Shown here piece after piece: positions 1-9,421 of a stretch of DNA of 64,000 nucleotides. Location of the stretch: positions 248,001 through 312,000 of the forward strand of contig QPMI01000457.1 in NCBI GenBank assembly GCA_004431415.1, written 5' to 3'. Position 1 is the stretch's first letter. Each line of letters starts with the position of its first letter. Under the pieces are notes generated by a model, which was given only the letters and a program-made list of their open reading frames with translations, ran no database searches and had not been told where the DNA came from. The DNA is from Cyanophora paradoxa. Lineage: Eukaryota > Glaucocystophyceae > Cyanophorales > Cyanophoraceae. The translations under genes and the position numbers were made by a program.

Positions 1-770
1 AGGAATTCAATGCTGGTGAAATGATAGAACCCCCTTTTCGACTACTCATACTCGGAAAAAGTGGATGCGGAAAAACAGAAGCTGTAAAATATTATTTGAA
101 ACAGCTGCATGATGCCAAAAAGATTGATACAACACTTATTATATCCGCTACCTCATTTTCACATTTTTGGGACAAAGCTGCTACTGTTCAACTGGGTGCA
201 TGGGATCCCCAATACATGTCGAAAATTATAAAAGAAAGAGAGGCAAAAAGGGAGAAAGGAGAAGAACTTAACCATATGCTGGTGATTTTAGAGGATATGA
301 TAGAAAATGACCAGCTGGATCTCAGTCGAGATAAAACAGTGGGAATGCTTTATGTTCGTGGCAGACATGTCAATATATCAATTATAACTATTTCCCAAAA
401 ATTAAGAAAGGTCGCAAGTGTTATTCGCTGCAATAGTGATATAGTAATTATGGTTTGTGCAAGCAATCAAAAAGAGCTGGAAGCATTTGCAGAGGAGTTT
501 TCGACTTTTCCTCGCAAAGAAGATTTCTATCAACTGTTTGAAGAGTATGTCCACTCATATCAATTCCTTGTTTATACATCTTTCAAGTATAATGTGGGCT
601 ACTATGTTGATAAAGCCGATTTAGTTGGAGATTTCGATTTTCCTCGCTTCCACAGGAAGCCCAAGAAGAAAGAAGATGAACTGAAACCACCAGAGAAAGA
701 GGAAGCCCCTAAAGAAGTGAAAAGCCAAGTCCATAGCAATAAATTGATGCGATATAAACGCGGTTTATAA
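1..770 (+). CDS. Packaging ATPase (A32/FtsK-HerA type), 5' partial
   Basis: This is the viral genome-packaging ATPase that drives DNA into the capsid. The Walker A motif GKSGCGKT lies about 10 residues after the first in-frame ATG at position 21, and Walker B reads LVILED. The later GRHVNIS...ISQK and IRCNS segments match sensor regions of this family. The reading frame is open to the window edge, and the residues before the ATG (EFNAGE) align with the N-terminus of the element 2 homologue (EFDPAS), so the true start lies upstream of position 1. A Lys/Glu-rich tail follows the ATPase core. The coiled-coil partner gene starts 28 bp downstream, as in elements 2 and 3. Confidence 0.88.
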   Translation, partial: EFNAGEMIEPPFRLLILGKSGCGKTEAVKYYLKQLHDAKKIDTTLIISATSFSHFWDKAATVQLGAWDPQYMSKIIKEREAKREKGEELNHMLVILEDMIENDQLDLSRDKTVGMLYVRGRHVNISIITISQKLRKVASVIRCNSDIVIMVCASNQKELEAFAEEFSTFPRKEDFYQLFEEYVHSYQFLVYTSFKYNVGYYVDKADLVGDFDFPRFHRKPKKKEDELKPPEKEEAPKEVKSQVHSNKLMRYKRGL

Positions 771-798
771 AATTATCTCTCATTCTAATAAAGATACA

Positions 799-1533
799 AT
801 GCCTCCCAAACGAAAGATAGGGATTCCAGCTGGGGCTGTTGGCTATTCAGGTGGTGGAAACAATGGATCCATTAATACTGAACCAATGAAATTCAATGGT
901 ATGAATGAGGTGAAGCCCTCACAGCAAGAAGAAGACCCCCTCAATGCTGCCTATGAGGAATCAGTTGATGACAAAGCCCCACAGGCTTCAACCAGTGACC
1001 AACTCAACATCTCACCAGAAGCCTCAAAAATGAAAGCTGTTGCTGAGGGTGCCAGGCGAATTATTGGGGCTGCTGATGACAAAGGTTTAGGCTTGCAAGA
1101 TCTTTCACTGGCTCGCAAAGGTGAGGGTCTTAGTAAGGAATCAGACAAGGTAATTCAGTCTATGGCTGGTGAAGTCACATACAAGACTGCTCCCACTCAA
1201 AATATTCATCGAATTCCCAAGGCTCAATGGGATGAGATGACTGCTAAACTCAAAGATCTGGAAGCCAAATCCAGTGCCTTGGAGCAGTATGTGACTGAGA
1301 AGAAAGAGAGAGCCAAGCTAAAGGAGATGCTTCGAAAGGAAGTCTATAAAATGGGTATTACTGGTGTCCCAGATAAACAGTTTATTGCTAAGAAAGAGAA
1401 CCAAATCGATGAACAGGCAGTAGATGAAATGAAAACAAAGACCCAGAAGGGAACCATTGAACCTGGTGCTACCAAAGCTGAAGTAGAAAAGGGAGTAGCC
1501 CCAACAGTATATAAAAGACGAGTTTGGCTTTAA
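799..1533 (+). CDS. Coiled-coil partner protein of the packaging ATPase
   Basis: A 244-aa protein of no family I can name. The first 130 residues are low-complexity. The conserved part is near residues 140-200: AKLKDLEAKSSALEQYV followed by a basic helix and VPD. The same core occurs in the 223-aa protein at 14284 and the 210-aa protein at 38493, each directly downstream of the packaging ATPase. All three end in a short basic/hydrophobic tail (here YKRRVWL, elsewhere GGRRRF and GGRRIRL). Fixed linkage to the ATPase suggests a virion or packaging role, which is inference. ATG at 799 follows an AATTATCTCT-type leader. Confidence 0.8.
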   Translation: MPPKRKIGIPAGAVGYSGGGNNGSINTEPMKFNGMNEVKPSQQEEDPLNAAYEESVDDKAPQASTSDQLNISPEASKMKAVAEGARRIIGAADDKGLGLQDLSLARKGEGLSKESDKVIQSMAGEVTYKTAPTQNIHRIPKAQWDEMTAKLKDLEAKSSALEQYVTEKKERAKLKEMLRKEVYKMGITGVPDKQFIAKKENQIDEQAVDEMKTKTQKGTIEPGATKAEVEKGVAPTVYKRRVWL

Positions 1534-1555
1534 TTATCTCTGTTTTATTAGAGAC

Positions 1556-1828
1556 ATGGATATAATACGAAAGTTTTTCGAGATGTTCAGTCTGCATGTG
1601 GTGAGCAATTGCCACAGTGGATGCTGTGAGACAAGAGTGGAGTTTGAGATGTCAGATAATGAGGATAATGCTTCTGAAGCAAGAGAGAGAAGGAGATCAA
1701 CAGTTTCTGTGGAGTCAATGCCAGCAGACCCCACAGAGTATACATATGAGCAACAGGAGTATCCAAGGAGAAGTTCTCTGCCAGCAGAAAACGTTTTCTC
1801 TGGGAATATAAATGGAGGACACTATTAG
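1556..1828 (+). CDS. Small CxSGCC protein, family shared with element 2
   Basis: A 90-aa protein of unknown function. Its N-terminus (EMFSLHVVSNCHSGCCETRV) matches the start of the 115-aa protein at 15156, including the CxSGCC cysteine cluster and a following acidic SDNED patch. The rest is Ser/Arg-rich and poorly conserved. The gene sits 22 bp after the coiled-coil partner in the same order as in element 2. The cysteine cluster could bind metal or carry lipid; nothing here decides. It overlaps the next ORF by 17 bp. Confidence 0.7.
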   Translation: MDIIRKFFEMFSLHVVSNCHSGCCETRVEFEMSDNEDNASEARERRRSTVSVESMPADPTEYTYEQQEYPRRSSLPAENVFSGNINGGHY

Positions 1829-2057
1829 TTTAATCGAGTTTACCAGTGATGAACCTGTTACTGAGGGTTCTATTAGACACATTCTAGCAATGCAGAAACG
1901 ATATAGAGAGGACCCAGCATATAGAGAGTATAAAAAGCAGCAAGCCCTGGCATCCTATTATCGCAGAAAAGCCCAAAAAGAGGAGCAGAGACCAAGAGGG
2001 AGACCGATTAAATATTATTTGCCTACTGAAAGTAGCAATGGACCCCCAGGTCTATAA
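1812..2057 (+). CDS. Small basic AT-hook-like protein (EYRE/GRP family), copy 1
   Basis: An 81-aa protein. The middle holds a motif of the form RYxEDPxYREYKKxxALxxYY, followed by PRGRPIKY, which resembles an AT-hook (GRP core) that contacts the DNA minor groove. Related proteins lie at 2822 in this element, 15722 in element 2 and 40007 in element 3. Regulatory or DNA-packing roles are plausible but inferred. The start overlaps the preceding gene by 17 bp, and the end overlaps the next small ORF by 20 bp, a compact viral-style arrangement. Confidence 0.72.
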   Translation: MEDTISLIEFTSDEPVTEGSIRHILAMQKRYREDPAYREYKKQQALASYYRRKAQKEEQRPRGRPIKYYLPTESSNGPPGL

Positions 2058-2148
2058 GATAATTGAGAAAAAGCGGTCTCAGTATGCTACTGAGGCAGCT
2101 ATAAAAATATATACAAAGGAATTGGCTTTATTGTTTAAGATGAAGTAG
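2038..2148 (+). CDS. 36-aa conserved mini-protein
   Basis: A very short ORF, supported by its counterpart in element 2 at 15531-15671. Both start with M(P)DPxxYxI, continue KRxQYAxEAAIK and have a charged end. Both occupy the same slot shortly after the CxSGCC protein. Synteny plus sequence match between two diverged elements argues for a real gene. Function is unknown; the predicted helix is amphipathic and basic. Confidence 0.55.
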   Translation: MDPQVYKIIEKKRSQYATEAAIKIYTKELALLFKMK

Positions 2149-2434
2149 AACGACTCATTAATTTGTTAAAGAGTCGTTTTCTTGTGGCAGTGTTTGAATG
2201 ATTTTTTTTGTTAATTGAAGAGAGGTAGTTTGGGTCTATTATCATGCCCAATACATCTCTCTCTACTTTCTGTCGAAATTCCTTGTTTCGCTTATTATCA
2301 GCCTGACCAATATTTATTCCTGTTGAGTGGAGACTACTCTCTACAATAGCATCAACTAATCCTTTATGATCTTTCCAGAGGGTATCTTTTTCAATCTTTT
2401 CGGCAAGAATTCCTTTGGCAATTTGAGCAGCCAT
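2135..2434 (-). CDS. Hypothetical 99-aa basic protein
   Basis: A minus-strand ORF with ATG start, rich in Lys, Asn and Ser, ending STSS. I see no recognisable motif. It lies opposite the otherwise plus-strand gene run, overlaps the end of the 36-aa ORF by 14 bp and is preceded by the foldback repeat region at about 2500. Element 2 has no counterpart. AT-rich DNA yields chance ORFs less readily than GC-rich DNA, so it may be real, but support is modest. Confidence 0.4.
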   Translation of the reverse strand: MAAQIAKGILAEKIEKDTLWKDHKGLVDAIVESSLHSTGINIGQADNKRNKEFRQKVERDVLGMIIDPNYLSSINKKNHSNTATRKRLFNKLMSRSTSS

Positions 2435-2502
2435 TGTTGTTTTCTTATTAATATATCTGATAAATCTTTAAGTCAGTTTACACAATCATTTTTTGTTGAT
2501 GA

Positions 2503-2696
2503 AAGGTTGTCAGGCAGCAAGAAGTTTGTCAGGCAGGAAACACATTGATTTTCACAAACGTTTCCAATTCTCAATGTCATTGTTTGAATCAACAATGAAA
2601 TTTTCATTATAGAAAAGTTTTCTAAAAAGGTGCCTGACAATGCCTGACATACTATATTAGTGCCTGACAACTATTTGAAAGTGCCTGACAAACCAT
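2503..2696. repeat. TGTCAGGCA foldback repeat, copy 1
   Basis: The stretch opens with two TTGTCAGGCAG units and closes with four inverted TGCCTGACA units around an AT-rich centre, so it can fold on itself. It is the inverse-oriented relative of copy 3 at about 11,069-11,257: the segment from TTTTCTAAAAAGGTGCCTGA onward matches the reverse complement of copy 3 nearly base for base for about 75 bp. Copy 2 is at 5624-5766. It could be a MITE-like insertion, a terminator or a protein-binding iteron array. Confidence 0.75.
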
Positions 2697-2821
2697 TTAT
2701 GGTAACAGTATAGGAATTATCTCTGTTACCAAAAAATGACGAATCATAAACTACTTAAGGAAATCAAGCATATTGCAAAATGACAAAACATTTTTCTCGG
2801 TTATAGTTAAGAGACACCCAA

Positions 2822-3052
2822 ATGGATACTGATCAAACTGTAACTGAGAGCAAAAGTTTTGAGAAGATCTCTTCTGCAATGAAGAAAAAGATCTCAAACC
2901 AAATTTATTATAATAAAAGATATGAAGAGGATGAGGAATATCGTGAAATTCGCCGCAAAAGGGCATTAGCCTATTACTACTATAAAAAGCAACTCACAAT
3001 TGACCCAAATTTCCCAGAAGGTCGACCTGTAGGTCGTCCTCGGAAATACTGA
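2822..3052 (+). CDS. Small basic AT-hook protein (EYRE/GRP family), copy 2
   Basis: A 76-aa protein with the family motif RYEEDEEYREIRRKRALAYY and a C-terminal tail ending GRPVGRPRKY, a classic AT-hook-type GRP core. Its element 2 counterpart at 15722 is also 76 aa, ends RGRPRKY and sits directly upstream of the helicase gene, so this copy is probably the syntenic orthologue and the one at 1812 a duplicate. Upstream lie two AAAA(AA)TGAC boxes (2731 and about 2776). Confidence 0.75.
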   Translation: MDTDQTVTESKSFEKISSAMKKKISNQIYYNKRYEEDEEYREIRRKRALAYYYYKKQLTIDPNFPEGRPVGRPRKY

Positions 3053-3183
3053 AATGCCGGTTCATTATTTTTGTATGGGGAATTCATAAAAAAACTGATA
3101 CACTACTACCAATAATCGATATAATTCGAAGCCAACCCAAAAGGACTTAAAGGTTTGGCAACAAAAAATGACAAGGATTTTCA

Positions 3184-3210
3184 GATAAAATATTTTATCT
3201 GCTTAATATA
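3184..3210 (+). promoter_or_regulatory. Promoter-like motif before TVpol-S3H
   Basis: An AAAATATTTTxTCxGCTTA-type block ends 16 bp before the start codon at 3227. Close relatives occur just upstream of the starts at 15722, 16161, 20025 and 23683 in element 2. A CAAAAAATGAC box lies about 20 bp further upstream. Confidence 0.6.
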
Positions 3211-3226
3211 GAAACGTTCAAGAAAG

Positions 3227-5618
3227 ATGTTTAGCTCAAAGAAACCCAACAATCTCGATATCACTCTTATTGAAAAAGTATCTCGCCCTACTCTTAAGTA
3301 TTTAATCGATAATTTCGAGGGTTTGAGTTATAGACCAGATGTGGATTCTACTGCTACTTTGACTCTCCTGAAGAAATACATGAAAGACTTGCATTCAAAT
3401 GGAACCATTCAAGTTAAATACTATCAATGCAAACACCATACTGGGAGATATTTCACTACTCTCTCACACATCAAAAACAAAAAAGCAAGCATGCAGAGTA
3501 TGCCTCGGGAATTTAGACACACCTTAGCAAGGGATTTGTATTATGATATTGATATGAAAAATGCTCATCCATCGATACTCGTCCAGTATTGCCAAAAAAT
3601 GACATAAACTGTGATTTCCTTGCTGAGTTTGTTGCCAATCGAGATAAAATCGTTAGTGATTTAAGCAAAAAGTGTGATCTTACTCGTGAAGAAATTAAGT
3701 GCGCCTTCTTATCTGTGATTAACGGAGGAGGAGGCATTGAGTGTCCCGATTTACACAAAGAAATGGCTTTTAAAAAGGTTAAACAAGAAATTGGTGGTAT
3801 TCATGCTTCTATTGCTGAATTAAAAGAAAATACCAACTTCCTTGCTATTTGCAAGCGAAAGAAGGGCTACAATGTGTTAGGTTCCACTGTTAACATGGTT
3901 CTTTGTCAGATCGAGAATATTGCTCTTATGGCTCTGTGTGAGTATCTAACCTCCATCAAACTCACTGTTGGTGTTCTTGTATTTGATGGCTGCATGATTG
4001 AAAAGTCACCTAATCTATCACTGGAAAAACTTACTGATATTCTCAAAGATGCAGAGAACTATATCCAGCAGTCCACAGGATACAAATTAGGCTTAGTTGT
4101 TAAGCCTATGGATCAGGGTTTCGAGCTTCCAGATGAAGCTTCTCTGAAAGCAAACGATTTTCGAATTTGCTCTACAGACTATGAGGCTGCTACTCTGTTT
4201 GCTGAAGATATCAAAAATGATGTCAAGCAATCCAATGGTCGTATATTTGTCAAAACAGATGAGAACCTTTGGACTGAGGAAACCAATCAAGTGGAAAATA
4301 TGCTTTTAAAGAAGTGCCTTCAAGCAAAGATCTATCATGAGGGTCTGACAGGTCTAACAGAGTATACCGCAAATATAACAGGCGCTCAAAAAGTAATCAA
4401 AGCTACAAAAGCTCTTCTGCCAAATGATAGTGAGTTTGTGAATAATGTCCTTTGGTCTTCATCTCTTGGAAAATTGTGTTATAAAAATGGTGTGTATGAT
4501 TTCGAAACCAAAAAGCTTACTCCTTGGGCAGAGTGTCAAAACGTCTATTCCACTACTAGAATTGAAAGAGATTTACTTGTAGATGATCGAGGATATGTAG
4601 TCAAGCCGTCAGAAGAGCATATAAAAATCCTCTACGAAAACATACTTGAACCTGTGTTTGGAGCAGATGCAATTAATACTGCTCTCGAATTTACAGCAAG
4701 AGCAATGGCAGGCAAAGTAGAGGATAAACAATGGGGACTATCATCAGGTGAGCGCAATTGTGGAAAAGGAGTTTATGTCAATCTTAATGAGAACACTTGG
4801 GGGAGTGGTTATGTAAACACTATTGGAGGAGAATCTTTCCTGATGGACAAACATTCAGATTCTGATGAGGCTAAAAAGCTAAAATGGATGAAACCATGTG
4901 AATTTCGCCGTTTAACATTTACCCAAGAGATGAAGTTTGATGTTTCGAATCCAAGTATCAAGATAAATGGCAATATGATTAAAAAGAAAGAATCTGGTGG
5001 TGATATTCAATGCATTCGAATCCTATATGGAAATGAGCAAAATATAAGACTCCAAAGTAGGCTCTGGATGATCATGAATGATATGCCCCTGTTTCTCCAT
5101 CTGATACACTTGAGACTCTTGTTTTCTTTCAGCATCCCCACAAGTTTGTGGATCAGAAAACAATGGATGAAATGAAGCTCCCATGCTATAGATTGGCTTC
5201 TGAAGATATTAAAAGTGATCTGCTTAAACGCCCTGAAATCATTCATGCTTTCCAATGGTCAGTATTCCAAGCATACAAATCCCACAAAGTCCAGATATGT
5301 GGCAAGGTGGCAAATGATACTGCTGCTTTCAGAGAGGATGCAGGTGATGAAATTCAAATACTAAAAAGCAGATTTGAATTTACAGGAAATCCTTCTGATT
5401 CTCTGTCAAGCAAAACTGTAGATGAGGAGTTAAAAGCTTTGAAACTCAATATGTCTGCAAGCAGGGTTAAGAGAGTAATGGAGATGTTGGGAGCCAAATA
5501 TGACAAATATGCAGTGAGAAAGGCAACTTCAAAAGTATATGATAGAGGTTACAAGTGTGTAAAACTGATTTCGGAAAATACAACAGAGTTTATTGATGAG
5601 GATGATGATGATTGTTAA
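3227..5618 (+). pseudogene. TVpol polymerase-primase fused to superfamily 3 helicase, two single-base shifts
   Basis: Three consecutive ORFs in different frames (3227-3607, 3589-5175, 5148-5618) together make one protein of nearly 800 residues. The N-terminal part has YDIDMKNAHPSILVQYC, typical of the TVpol (transpoviron/virophage family A-like) domain. The C-terminal part has an S3H helicase with a GERNCGKG P-loop (about 4750), LTFTQE as Walker B (about 4915) and LWMIMNDMP as motif C (about 5065-5090). The frame breaks fall in an A6 run (3593-3600) and a C4 run (5086-5089); each looks like one lost base. This is either decay or a homopolymer assembly error, since the rest is uninterrupted. 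It occupies the slot filled by a different primase-helicase in element 2. Confidence 0.8.
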
Positions 5619-5623
5619 AAAGC

Positions 5624-5766
5624 TGTCAGGCACTGTCAGGCACCTTTCTATTTAACTTTTATAAGTTTATGGTTTCATTAGTTTTCTCAAACACTGACTT
5701 GAAAAAGTGACAGAGTTTCTTAATGTTGGCTGAATCAGCTGCCTGACAATCGAAGTCTGCCTGACG
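5624..5766. repeat. TGTCAGGCA foldback repeat, copy 2
   Basis: Two TGTCAGGCAC units just after the helicase stop codon and two TGCCTGAC units about 120 bp later, with an AACTTTTATAA-type centre shared with copy 3. Copies 1 and 2 are in opposite orientation and bracket the AT-hook and TVpol-S3H genes. Confidence 0.7.
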
Positions 5767-5820
5767 ATTTAAAACAAATACATTATAATATTCTTATAAT
5801 AAAAAGTAGTAGTACCAACA

Positions 5821-6138
5821 ATGACAAGCTGGACTACCAGAATGAGTTCAATGATTGAGAACAAACATTTCGATAAAGATGATTTGAAGGATATACCAGC
5901 TCTTATAGACAAAATCATCAAATGCCAAAGCAAATGTGATGGGTATCAAATGTCACAACTTTCCTCCAAAGATATTGATTGTTTGCGATTACAAACAGAG
6001 AAAAACTTAATTAACGCCCTTAAACAGTATCACAAAAACCCAAATGTATGGACAAAAAATGGATCACATAATCCAATGCATTACAAAGCCAAATTGCGAA
6101 AGAAACTAGAAAATCGCGTTCAGAACATCTCAGAATAA
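5821..6138 (+). CDS. Hypothetical 105-aa protein upstream of pPolB
   Basis: A charged, Lys-rich protein without a motif I recognise. It lies 34 bp before the pPolB start on the same strand. Element 2 has instead a 284-aa minus-strand zinc-binding protein between helicase and pPolB, so this position varies between the sister elements. The ATG at 5821 follows an AT-rich leader with TATAAT-like sequence. Confidence 0.55.
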   Translation: MTSWTTRMSSMIENKHFDKDDLKDIPALIDKIIKCQSKCDGYQMSQLSSKDIDCLRLQTEKNLINALKQYHKNPNVWTKNGSHNPMHYKAKLRKKLENRVQNISE

Positions 6139-6172
6139 AATATTTGTTGAGAGTAGGAACAAGTTAGGAACT

Positions 6173-9100
6173 ATGCCCCGAATCAGCAACAGACTCATAA
6201 GAGAGAAGAAATGGGAACTCATGGGATTACTGGGAACACTGTATGCAGCCCATGAAATCACAGAGGCTGAATATGACCGGGAAATCGGATTTATTTCAAG
6301 GGGCAGACCCACTTTAGCAAAATTAACCAGAAAAGCCAATAACCTCTATGACAAAGTTGAGACTCTTGATGAACTCGATCGCCTGAGGCAAATAGAACCA
6401 GAGGCAGAAGATGGCACAGCCATGAATGAATTATATCGCTGGCTCACATACAGAGCCAGAAGGGAAGTTGTTGTAGATGTGATTGAATATTTAGATAGAA
6501 TTGCAACCTCTCTTCCAAAACGTTTAAGAGACAGTCTAGATCAATTCAGGGCAATCAAAGTTCGCTTATCTTTTATCTGCAAGTTCGTTAAAGTCAGCAA
6601 TCCACAGGTTTGGATATCGAAATACATTTACAGTGATTATTTTGTATTAACCAAATCGAGAAATATTCGAACTGAGCTGAATAAAGCAGCCCAAATGTGT
6701 CAGGAACAGATGAATGTTGTTGATAGCTATCGACTTGAGAGAATCAAAATGCTAAGAGTTGCTATTATGAGTTATGCTCCAACTGGTGGCTGCTATGTTA
6801 AAACACCAGAATCAATTGCAGCCAAGAGAGCCACAGTGAATATTCGAAATATTGATGATTCTTGCTTTGAAAATGCCATTTTGGCATGGATCCATAGGAA
6901 AGATGTAAATTCCCACAAGAGAAGTGAGCTTACACAATATCGCAAATGGAAATACTCACCAACCACATACAATCCTTTGGCTCTCAATTTCGACAATATC
7001 CCATTCCCTGTTGCCTGTGATGCTGAAATAATTGATAAATTCGAGGCTCAAAATGCAGGCATTAGCATTAATATATTTGGAATCGATGGAGAGGTTATTT
7101 ATCCCCTGCATCAATCCAGCAACCCAGGCAGAAAGCAAAAGATTAATCTCATGCTCATTCATGATGATGAAGGGAATGGTCACTATATTACTATTATGTC
7201 ACTCTCAAGACTTCTCAGAGTTGCCCTTGATAAAACCAAGGATCAAAAGTTACACTACTGTGACACATGCTTATCTCGATTCAGGTCTGAGGCTAAACTC
7301 ACTGCTCATGTGGACTCAAATAGATGCATTGATTGGAGACTCTCAAAGGGAATCACACCAAAACCTGAGACCACCATAGAGTTTGGACTGAAAAACCTCA
7401 GGAAAACTGTTTGGCTTCCTGTTGTGGTTTACTGCAAGATTGAACATAGAAGCATCCCCATTGATGCATCAAAATCTAAGAGGGAAGTCTCAGCAGTCAA
7501 CCTGAGAGTAGTCACTGGGGCAGATGTTCAGGAGTTTCGATTTGAGGGTCAGGATCCAATGGGAGGTCTGTTTGAATGCTTGGAGTCCAAAGCAAGAGAG
7601 CTAATCGATTTCCTGTTCACCAATATTCCCATGAATGAACTCACAGATGAGCAAAAGGCTATTTACAGAGCTACCAAACACTGTTACCTTTGCAGTGAGA
7701 GGTTCACCAAGGAAAACTTCAAATGCAGGGATCATGATCACCACACAGGTAATTACATTGCACCTGCATGCAGAAACTGCAATCTCCATAGGAGAATCTC
7801 AAAGCAAACAAAAGTAGCAGTGGTTGTTGACCAAATGGATGACTGTGGGACATTCATTTTCAGAAAAATAGCAGGCATGGGTGATAAAAAGCGAATCGAA
7901 ATCCTTTCGAAAAACTTTGATCAATACCTTTCATTGCAATGGGGTCTTTACAAGTTCATTGATGCAAGTAATTTTATGGACTTTGGGGCTGCTGATGTAG
8001 ATGAGTTAATGAGCAAATTCCAGGCTTTCAGAAGGCTTTCACACTCAGTATATGGATTGGACCCAGTTCATTATGTATCTGCACCTGGGTTATCTTGGGA
8101 TGCTATGCTTAGGACCACCAAGGCAAAAATAGAGCTTATAAGTGATGTAGAGCAATACGAATTTGTTGAGAGGGGAATCAGGGGTGGCTTTGCAACAATG
8201 CCTTGTAGGTATGCTGAGGCTGATGGTGAAAACTCCCATATAATGCTGTTTGATGCTAACAACTTGTATGGCTACTGTTTGAGTCAGCCAATCCCAGTTG
8301 GTGATTTTAGATGGGAGACCGAATTCAACCCACAAGATAACAGATCCAGTTTCCTAGAAGTTGATCTGGATTACCCAATTAGGCTGTTTCTAGATCACAG
8401 TGATTTTCCCCTAATTATTAACAAGAAAATAGTAGAATATGCAGAATTATCACAATATCAAAAGAGCCTATTAGATCTCTCAGGAGAAGAGCTTGATAAG
8501 ACCCCTAAGCTAACTGCAACCTTTGGTTCTGTGACCAACTATGTGATTTCTGAGCCTCTTCTACAGTATCTGTTGGACAAAGGGGTGAAACTAAAGAAGG
8601 TTCACAGGGTCCTATCATTTACTGTGGCTCCTGTAATGAAACCCTACATTGAGCTGAATACTGAGATGAGAAGGAAAGCAGTGAATAAATTCGAGGCTGA
8701 TTTCTATAAACTCATGAATAACTCAATCTATGGGAAATGCATTGAATCTTGCAGAGGTAGATCTGTGGTTAAGATTGCAAACAGTGAGAAACTGTTTATG
8801 AAATATGCAGCTTCCCCATTGGTGAAATCAACAAGTCCCATAAACGAAAAAGCAGTTGCCTTTGAGTTTTACACAAAGCATGTGAAGCTAGATAAGCCAG
8901 TTGCTATTGGGGCTTATGTTCTGGATGCAGCCAAACTGCATAACTACAAGTTCTTCTATGATACTGTAAGGTCCCAATGGACAAAAGCAAAGTTACTATT
9001 CCATGATACTGACTCCTTTTGTCTATATATCGAATCTAAGACCCTCCAAGAGGACCTGGGGAATATCTCTTATGCATTGGACCTAGGGGGGTCTAACAGA

Positions 9101-9418
9101 ATGACCCCAGGTAAATACAAAAATGAAATGCCTGGCTCTGCTATATTGGAGTATGTGGGTCTGAGAGCAAAAGTTTACAGTTTCAGAACTGCTGAGATTG
9201 AGAGGAGTAAGCTCTCTGGGACTTCCACTGAGGAACTCCAATTTAATGATTTTAAGCAGTGTTTATTTGCAGGTATCAGCAAGACTGTGACTGCAAAGCA
9301 GAAAAGAAGGGCAGATCACACAATAATAGACACTGTGAGTAGAAGGGTTGCCCTAAACTGCTTTGATGCAAAGAGATACATCTTACCAGATGGTATTAAT
9401 TCTGTTCCTTTTAATTAA
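6173..9418 (+). CDS. Protein-primed DNA polymerase B, polymerase intact, exonuclease motifs lost
   Basis: A 1081-aa pPolB that would replicate the linear element genome from a protein primer. The N-terminal region has the NIDDSCFENAI and HYITIMSLSRLL segments usual in Polinton polymerases, a C2H2-like CxxC...H...C motif (about 360-385) and a CxxC...RDHDHHTG...CRNCN zinc/HNH-like motif (about 505-540). Polymerase motifs are complete: DANNLYG (694), KLMNNSIYG (846), HDTDS (945) and KVY. The exonuclease motifs are not: at the ExoI, ExoII and ExoIII positions it has YCKIE, VVVDQMDDCGTF and FGAAD where element 3 has YADSE, FFHNGRGFD and YMKTD. The stop is 3 bp before the integrase ATG. Confidence 0.92.
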   Translation: MPRISNRLIREKKWELMGLLGTLYAAHEITEAEYDREIGFISRGRPTLAKLTRKANNLYDKVETLDELDRLRQIEPEAEDGTAMNELYRWLTYRARREVVVDVIEYLDRIATSLPKRLRDSLDQFRAIKVRLSFICKFVKVSNPQVWISKYIYSDYFVLTKSRNIRTELNKAAQMCQEQMNVVDSYRLERIKMLRVAIMSYAPTGGCYVKTPESIAAKRATVNIRNIDDSCFENAILAWIHRKDVNSHKRSELTQYRKWKYSPTTYNPLALNFDNIPFPVACDAEIIDKFEAQNAGISINIFGIDGEVIYPLHQSSNPGRKQKINLMLIHDDEGNGHYITIMSLSRLLRVALDKTKDQKLHYCDTCLSRFRSEAKLTAHVDSNRCIDWRLSKGITPKPETTIEFGLKNLRKTVWLPVVVYCKIEHRSIPIDASKSKREVSAVNLRVVTGADVQEFRFEGQDPMGGLFECLESKARELIDFLFTNIPMNELTDEQKAIYRATKHCYLCSERFTKENFKCRDHDHHTGNYIAPACRNCNLHRRISKQTKVAVVVDQMDDCGTFIFRKIAGMGDKKRIEILSKNFDQYLSLQWGLYKFIDASNFMDFGAADVDELMSKFQAFRRLSHSVYGLDPVHYVSAPGLSWDAMLRTTKAKIELISDVEQYEFVERGIRGGFATMPCRYAEADGENSHIMLFDANNLYGYCLSQPIPVGDFRWETEFNPQDNRSSFLEVDLDYPIRLFLDHSDFPLIINKKIVEYAELSQYQKSLLDLSGEELDKTPKLTATFGSVTNYVISEPLLQYLLDKGVKLKKVHRVLSFTVAPVMKPYIELNTEMRRKAVNKFEADFYKLMNNSIYGKCIESCRGRSVVKIANSEKLFMKYAASPLVKSTSPINEKAVAFEFYTKHVKLDKPVAIGAYVLDAAKLHNYKFFYDTVRSQWTKAKLLFHDTDSFCLYIESKTLQEDLGNISYALDLGGSNRMTPGKYKNEMPGSAILEYVGLRAKVYSFRTAEIERSKLSGTSTEELQFNDFKQCLFAGISKTVTAKQKRRADHTIIDTVSRRVALNCFDAKRYILPDGINSVPFN

Positions 9419-9421
9419 GAG

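Noticed and set aside
7601-7817. Separate HNH/endonuclease VII gene suggested by CxxC...RDHDHHTG...CRNCN
   Set aside because: This motif is an internal part of Polinton-type pPolBs and is present at the same place in all three polymerases here.
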